This document shows, piece by piece, positions 60,301 through 64,000 of a DNA stretch of 64,000 nt; the first letter of the stretch is position 1, and every line of letters begins with the position of its first letter. Source of the stretch: Brachypodius melanocephalos (lineage: Eukaryota; Chordata; Aves; Passeriformes; Pycnonotidae); contig VZSR01000055.1 in assembly GCA_013398615.1 (NCBI GenBank), positions 3,214,883 to 3,278,882 of the forward strand. The letters are read 5' to 3'. The notes beneath the pieces were generated by a model that was given only the letters and a program-made list of their open reading frames with translations, did no database searches and had not been told where the DNA came from. Made by a program: the position numbers and the translations under genes.

Positions 60301-63112
60301 CTGACACAGATGAATTTCATTTAAATTTGCATGTAATGTTGGTCCCTGTGGAATAATTTTTTGGGGTTGAACTTACTATATGCTGAGAAAAATTCAGCTA
60401 ACAAGTAAGGAAAGGGCAGAAGGGAAGCATTCATGAATGGGAAAGCAAGAGCTCAGAGATTACTGACACAGTCCCTCAAGTTCTGCTTCTAGCAGCTGTT
60501 TTGCCTAATATTTTCATAAATTACCTTGACATAGAAAATAAGAATGTGTTAAAATATCATAACAGTAAGCAGTAGGGATGCATTGCCACTAAAGGCTGGG
60601 ACACGTTTTACAAAGGGCCAGTTGTCCTTGGGTCTACAATAGGAAATGTGAAATGCAGTATTATCTTGAATTTCAAAGTATGCAGCAATACTTTCAGTGT
60701 CACAGGTTCAAAGATCAAGAACAACTTCATTTCTGAACAGGACTTCACTTTGTTGGAAAGAACTGAAAAACAAGATAAATGATCCAGTACACATAGGATT
60801 ACTGTCACCTCTCACACAATACAGCCACCAAAAATGGCAAATGTAATCCTAGGCCTAAAAAGGGAAGAATTTCCAGTAGTGTTAAGGAAATATCAATGCC
60901 ATCACACAAGGCCTCCTCTCCACATAACTTCATCTGAAGTTATTGATGTTATACAGCTCTGGTCATCTTTGGAGCAGGAAAGACGAATTTAGGTCGGAGC
61001 GGATGGAAAGCAGGGATTTGAGGGATGAAGGGACTCTGGAGCCTGCCTGGCAGCAGGGGAGCTGAAGCCTGCTGAGCTACTCTATTAAACAGAAGGCTGA
61101 GGGAAGATGTAGCTCCTGCCTGTAAATATGGTAGGAGGATAAATGCAGGAGGAAAAGCAGGTATTACAGTTACAGATCTTACATAAATGGACAGAAATAG
61201 CTGATCAGTGATATAGAGAGAAGCTAAAAGAAGCCCATCAAAGAAAGTGATCCAATGGGAAAGAGAAAGGCCAGACTTTAGGCTACTCCTAAGCTTGCTA
61301 AGCTTACAGAAGGGAAGAAGTTACATGGTGCTGGGGATAGAATGCAAGATAGGGAGCCAGACTATCCTTTCCAGTCCTGTACCTCCTAATCTATGCCAGT
61401 CTAAGCAAGAGCTTAGTGACTTTTTCTTCATTGTGTTCTCATCTTGTTTTCTACAACCATCATGGACACAGAGGAGGTGAAACAGTACTGCTTGACACCA
61501 GTGGCCAGCCACAGCTGAGTGAAACTCAGATGTCAGGTCTCCAGAGCTGTTAGTGAACAGTTCACAATCACTCCATAAAGGGTAAAAGCTTGGCAGAGTG
61601 AAAAACAGACAGCAAGTCCATTAGAAGTGTATCTGTGGTCTCCCTGAAAACATTCTAGGAGAACAAAAGGGGTCAGGTTAGTGTGTACATTGCACATTGC
61701 AGGATACTCACTCAGCATATAAAGTGGATGTTTGAAATCAGTGTCCCAGCCACAGGGACCTGTGAGTCAGGATTTTACTGCACAGGAAGTCAGACCATTT
61801 CCTTTTCTGATGAGGTTAAGAAAACAGCAAAAAGAGCCTTCCTTTACGCACAAAACTGGGATTCAACCAGTTCCTGATATACCTGTGTAATGCTGACATT
61901 CAAATGACTACCAAGCTGACAAGCTGTGTCCTCGCTGTCTGGAAACTACTGGTTTGTGCTTGCAGAAGTAGTATCTGCTTTTCTTTACTCAGATAACAGG
62001 CAACACCAACTGAAATGTGGTCTGCTGCTGCATCTTACACTTTCTTGTTGTCTACCCATGCAGTGAGGGTACCAGAAAGATATCTGGTCAACACACCATA
62101 ATTTTATACCCATTCAATAAAATTCTAAATAACGGGGGGAAAGCGTTAGGCAATAGAGAATCAACTGTTATCTATGCTGAAAAGACCAATCCCTCTCCTG
62201 ACATGCAGGAATTCTAGGGAGCTTTGGGTTACACTGGAGGTGGGTGAGCGTCTGCCTTCTCTCTGTTTACATCTCTGGGATAGGCTCGAAAATAGCTTCA
62301 CACATTTATGTGGAGTTGCATTTTTGCACAAACGTGTGAAAGAAATGCTCCTCAGGCACCACCAGGGAATGATCAGATGACTCGAAGGCTAAATATTCTC
62401 ACAGCTTTCCCCTTTCAAGAACAATCTGTTGCACAGCCTCTGTCTCCTCTGCAAGGAGCACCAGAACTGGTGGAACTCTCGCTAGTTTTGGCTAGCGAGG
62501 GATTTATCACGGGCACGGAGCTCTCACGTCAGACCCAGCCACCTGGAGTTACCAAGCTCATGGCCTGGCCATGCAGCACAAGAGGGGCTGTGCCACTGAT
62601 GGCTTGCTAGCCAATGCTCTGTTCCCAGCACCTCCTGTGCCACCATCTGTGGTGATGGTGGAGCATAGCACGGGCCAGCTCTGGGGAGCAGCTGACACAC
62701 AGAGGCACGCAGGGCTGTGGGGTCTCACAGGCTGCAGCACAGTTTCCTCTGTGCTAGCAGGGGGAGAGCAGAGAGCTTGATAGAAAACCTCCCCAGAACG
62801 GTTCTGGCATTTCTGCTCTCACACTGATCCTGGCATGACATCAACCATCTCTTTATGCTGGCTCCCAGCATGGCCCAGAACCAGCTCTCTCAGATCTGAA
62901 CCCAGCACTTTTCCAATAAGTGATAGGCTTTTCTCTTTAAATCCCCAAATAAAACACACATACAAGTGAAACATACACCACATAAAGATGCTGCAGAAGG
63001 ATAAACAGACAAGATGACAGAGGAATGGATGATTAAGGGTGAAATGACTGAATACCTGGCATAATCTCCACAGCAAAACTGGGCAAGAGATCAGCAAGCA
63101 GCCCTGTCCTGC
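48308..63112 (-). CDS. ILDR2: ILDR2 (angulin-3), seven 3' coding exons; 5' end outside the window
   Basis: ILDR2 is a type I membrane protein of the angulin/LSR family that marks tricellular junctions, helps recruit tricellulin, and has reported T-cell-modulating activity. Coding exons are 63056-63112, 58589-58735, 57661-57837, 52412-52528, 50797-51007, 49163-49856 and 48308-48343. All splice sites are GT-AG, all junctions keep phase, and they give about 478 residues, matching the C-terminal three quarters of the 639-residue human protein. Visible parts are an EWVFVGLVILGAFLFF helix, a CWCQCCPHSCCC cysteine block (likely palmitoylated), RKGYRIQTDK, VLYYVEKELAQFDPARRM, KSEMLSRKSF, SMDELAAFAESY, LPPYSERE (WW-type motif) and the end FPTRMSLVV, a possible PDZ ligand. 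ILDR1 and LSR are excluded by these motifs. The signal peptide and Ig domain exons are missing because the window ends. Confidence 0.96.
49163..49856 (-). CDS. ILDR2: ILDR2 long cytoplasmic exon
   Basis: CCTCTTCCAG acceptor and GTGAGG donor, 694 nt, GC-rich. It encodes SQQRSKSEMLSRKSF, SMDELAAFAESYSQRPRRAD, the EEYYTKR and RGWSYSPPRRR segments, YDHSYLSSV, STYYAWSPPSTYKA, LPPYSERE and SDKKRKKDPKKT. If the donor is not used, translation runs on for 13 codons to a stop at 49124. Confidence 0.96.
50797..51007 (-). CDS. ILDR2: ILDR2 exon, YNNTVSELSSLHEED
   Basis: CCCCTGCAG acceptor and GTGAGG donor, 211 nt. The translation YNNTVSELSSLHEEDLNFRQ follows the human order. The exon has no internal start codon in good context and is easily missed, but the phase and motifs are unambiguous. 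Confidence 0.94.
51170..51300. repeat. Interspersed repeat copy A in an ILDR2 intron
   Basis: It shares GTGAGACAGGCTGGCTCTGG and TAAAACAAAAGCAACCCCCT with copy B at 52795-52905. The family is unidentified. Confidence 0.75.
52412..52528 (-). CDS. ILDR2: ILDR2 exon, RKGYRIQ to RRMRER
   Basis: CCTCCCCAG acceptor and GTGAGG donor, 117 nt. It encodes the highly conserved tail segment VLYYVEKELAQFDPARRM. Confidence 0.96.
52795..52905. repeat. Interspersed repeat copy B in an ILDR2 intron
   Basis: It is homologous to copy A in the same orientation, about 1.6 kb away, with the 117-nt exon (52412-52528) between the copies. Confidence 0.75.
52906..57660 (-). other. ILDR2: ILDR2 intron
   Basis: No other exon was firmly seen. 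It contains a poly-T run (55740-55755) and a 269-codon plus-strand open frame (52862-53671) with no recognisable domain. Confidence 0.5.
57661..57837 (-). CDS. ILDR2: ILDR2 exon, proline-rich tail segment
   Basis: CTTTTTCAG acceptor and GTAATT donor (weaker than average). It encodes YVAGKAAKAGYPPAV, then IPSVPVAGVPSP and HPPPLAPSEASGGSQ. It splices in phase 1 to the next exon. Confidence 0.93.
58589..58735 (-). CDS. ILDR2: ILDR2 exon, transmembrane and cysteine block
   Basis: GTTTTCCAG acceptor and GTGAGT donor. It encodes the membrane helix and a run of about 14 cysteines just inside the membrane. Confidence 0.96.
59261..59340. repeat. 40-base tandem duplication
   Basis: AACATCCTATTCAGGAGCCA and the following 19 bases are repeated exactly at a period of 40 (units 59262-59300 and 59302-59340). 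Confidence 0.97.
60480..61395 (+). mobile_element. Ancient CR1/L3-like LINE remnant
   Basis: Diverged but ordered CR1 phrases appear: GCAAATGTAATCCTAGGC, TTATACAGCTCTGGTCATC, AGAAGGCTGAGGGAAGATG, and a tail-like CCAGACTATCCTTTCCAGTC. Gaps and substitutions are heavy, suggesting an old insertion. Confidence 0.55.
63056..63112 (-). CDS. ILDR2: ILDR2 exon, juxtamembrane extracellular (57 nt)
   Basis: TTTTCTAG acceptor and GTATTC donor. It encodes RTGLLADLLPSFAVEIMP, the short linker before the membrane helix. Being 57 nt, it can be skipped without a frame change, as some angulin isoforms do. Confidence 0.93.
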
Positions 63113-64000
63113 CTAGAAAAGACAGAAGGAGGAGAAGAAGGAGAGAGGTTACTGCAAGAAAAACACACTCCCCAGCCCCTGCCTTAGCCTCCAGTTCCCT
63201 TCCTCATCAGCCCACTTGCACTCTGTGTTATGTGAATTCCTATCAACCACAGATGTCATCCTGCTCGATGCCTGGTGTCTGCCTCTGCACTTCTGCCATT
63301 TCTGTGTCCTTGCATTTTATCTTTATCAGCGGAGCTGGGGGGAAAGAATCTGGAACAGAGCTTCTCCAATCTAGGCACAAAATGACAAGGAGTCCCTTTA
63401 GCATGGTTACATAGTAACATCTTCCTGGAGTTATGCTCTACACATGCAAAAGCTCCTGGAAACGCACAACAGCCCTTAAACAGAAGGACACCGTTTATTT
63501 TTGAAACATACTGATGCAGTTTCTATGGATATGAAACATCTTTAACCCAAGGCTATTGATAAATCAACCACGTGCTTCCAAATCCCATGGATGCTGCTCT
63601 CCATGTGAGGCTCTGTGAGTGCACCAACAACTCTAGGAAAGGAGCCTTGAAGGAATGCTGTGCACATGTGCTAATTATTTGGAGATGCACAAGCATCTTG
63701 GTGAGACTGTGTGACAAAGACCAACTCCCAGTGGAAGCAAACCAGCCAGGCAAAGATTCACGTAGAAATTTGTGGGATGACTTTGCAAAAGAAAAAGGAA
63801 ACAAACAACAACAACAACAAAGGCAAGTCAACTTCCAATTTATAATTTACAACCAAACACAAACAAACTCCAAGCCCAAAGGCAGCTTGATGCCTGTTTG
63901 TTTTGGCACAGAATGTCTGGGATATTTCCAGTACACAGCAAACATCCTGCACAGTGCTCAGCTGTAATTTACACACACCTGTGCATTGGCAGAGCAGCCC
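63113..64000 (-). other. ILDR2: ILDR2 intron toward the Ig-domain exon
   Basis: No Ig-domain exon was found here on the minus strand, so the upstream exons lie outside the window. A short (CAA)n stretch is at about 63805-63821. Confidence 0.5.

Larger units (their letters stand above)
58736..63055 (-). other. ILDR2: ILDR2 intron before the transmembrane exon
   Basis: It contains a 40-base tandem duplication (59261-59340) and an old CR1 remnant (about 60480-61395). No exon was seen. Confidence 0.5.

Noticed and set aside
62478..62499. Small hairpin CTCGCTAG-loop-CTAGCGAG
   Set aside because: Eight-base arms are common by chance in 64 kb, and there is no adjoining context.

Overview
The window looks like nuclear DNA of a bird, most probably a songbird. 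The evidence is interspersed 3' fragments of CR1 LINEs, a bird-type ERV LTR fragment, a degraded gammaretrovirus-like provirus, low repeat density, spliced vertebrate genes with GT-AG introns, and an ILDR2 gene very close to the mammalian protein. The species call is inference; no database was searched.

Two protein-coding genes are well supported, both on the minus strand. (1) At 722-9224 there is a complete six-exon gene for a 334-residue type I membrane receptor of the CD2/SLAM immunoglobulin family: signal peptide, V-like domain, C2-like domain, transmembrane helix and a 105-residue tyrosine-free tail. The six exons join in phase to an exact 1005-nt reading frame. I do not recognise an exact orthologue. 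(2) At 48308-63112 there are the last seven coding exons of ILDR2 (angulin-3), from the short exon before the membrane helix to a 12-codon terminal exon ending in SLVV. The signal-peptide and Ig-domain exons should lie beyond 64000.

The 39 kb between them is mostly unrecognised intergenic DNA. It holds a decayed provirus (about 14.0-16.25 kb, minus strand) in which a degenerate reverse transcriptase is joined by an internal deletion to an integrase fragment, several CR1 tails, a 54-base poly-T run (26413-26466), and an LTR fragment (30.3-30.65 kb). Next come a GC-rich minisatellite and CpG-rich block (30.66-31.3 kb) and a broken C2H2 zinc-finger locus (about 33.9-36.2 kb, plus strand). A long CR1 fragment with unusual internal rearrangements lies at 45.2-46.6 kb.

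Functionally the window pairs an immune-type adhesion receptor with a tricellular-junction/immune-modulating Ig protein. Nothing in the sequence shows that they work together. I found no clear novel multi-gene system. The items most worth checking are the tyrosine-free CD2-family receptor, the zinc-finger locus that has lost cysteine ligands while keeping every histidine, and the rearranged CR1 and provirus.
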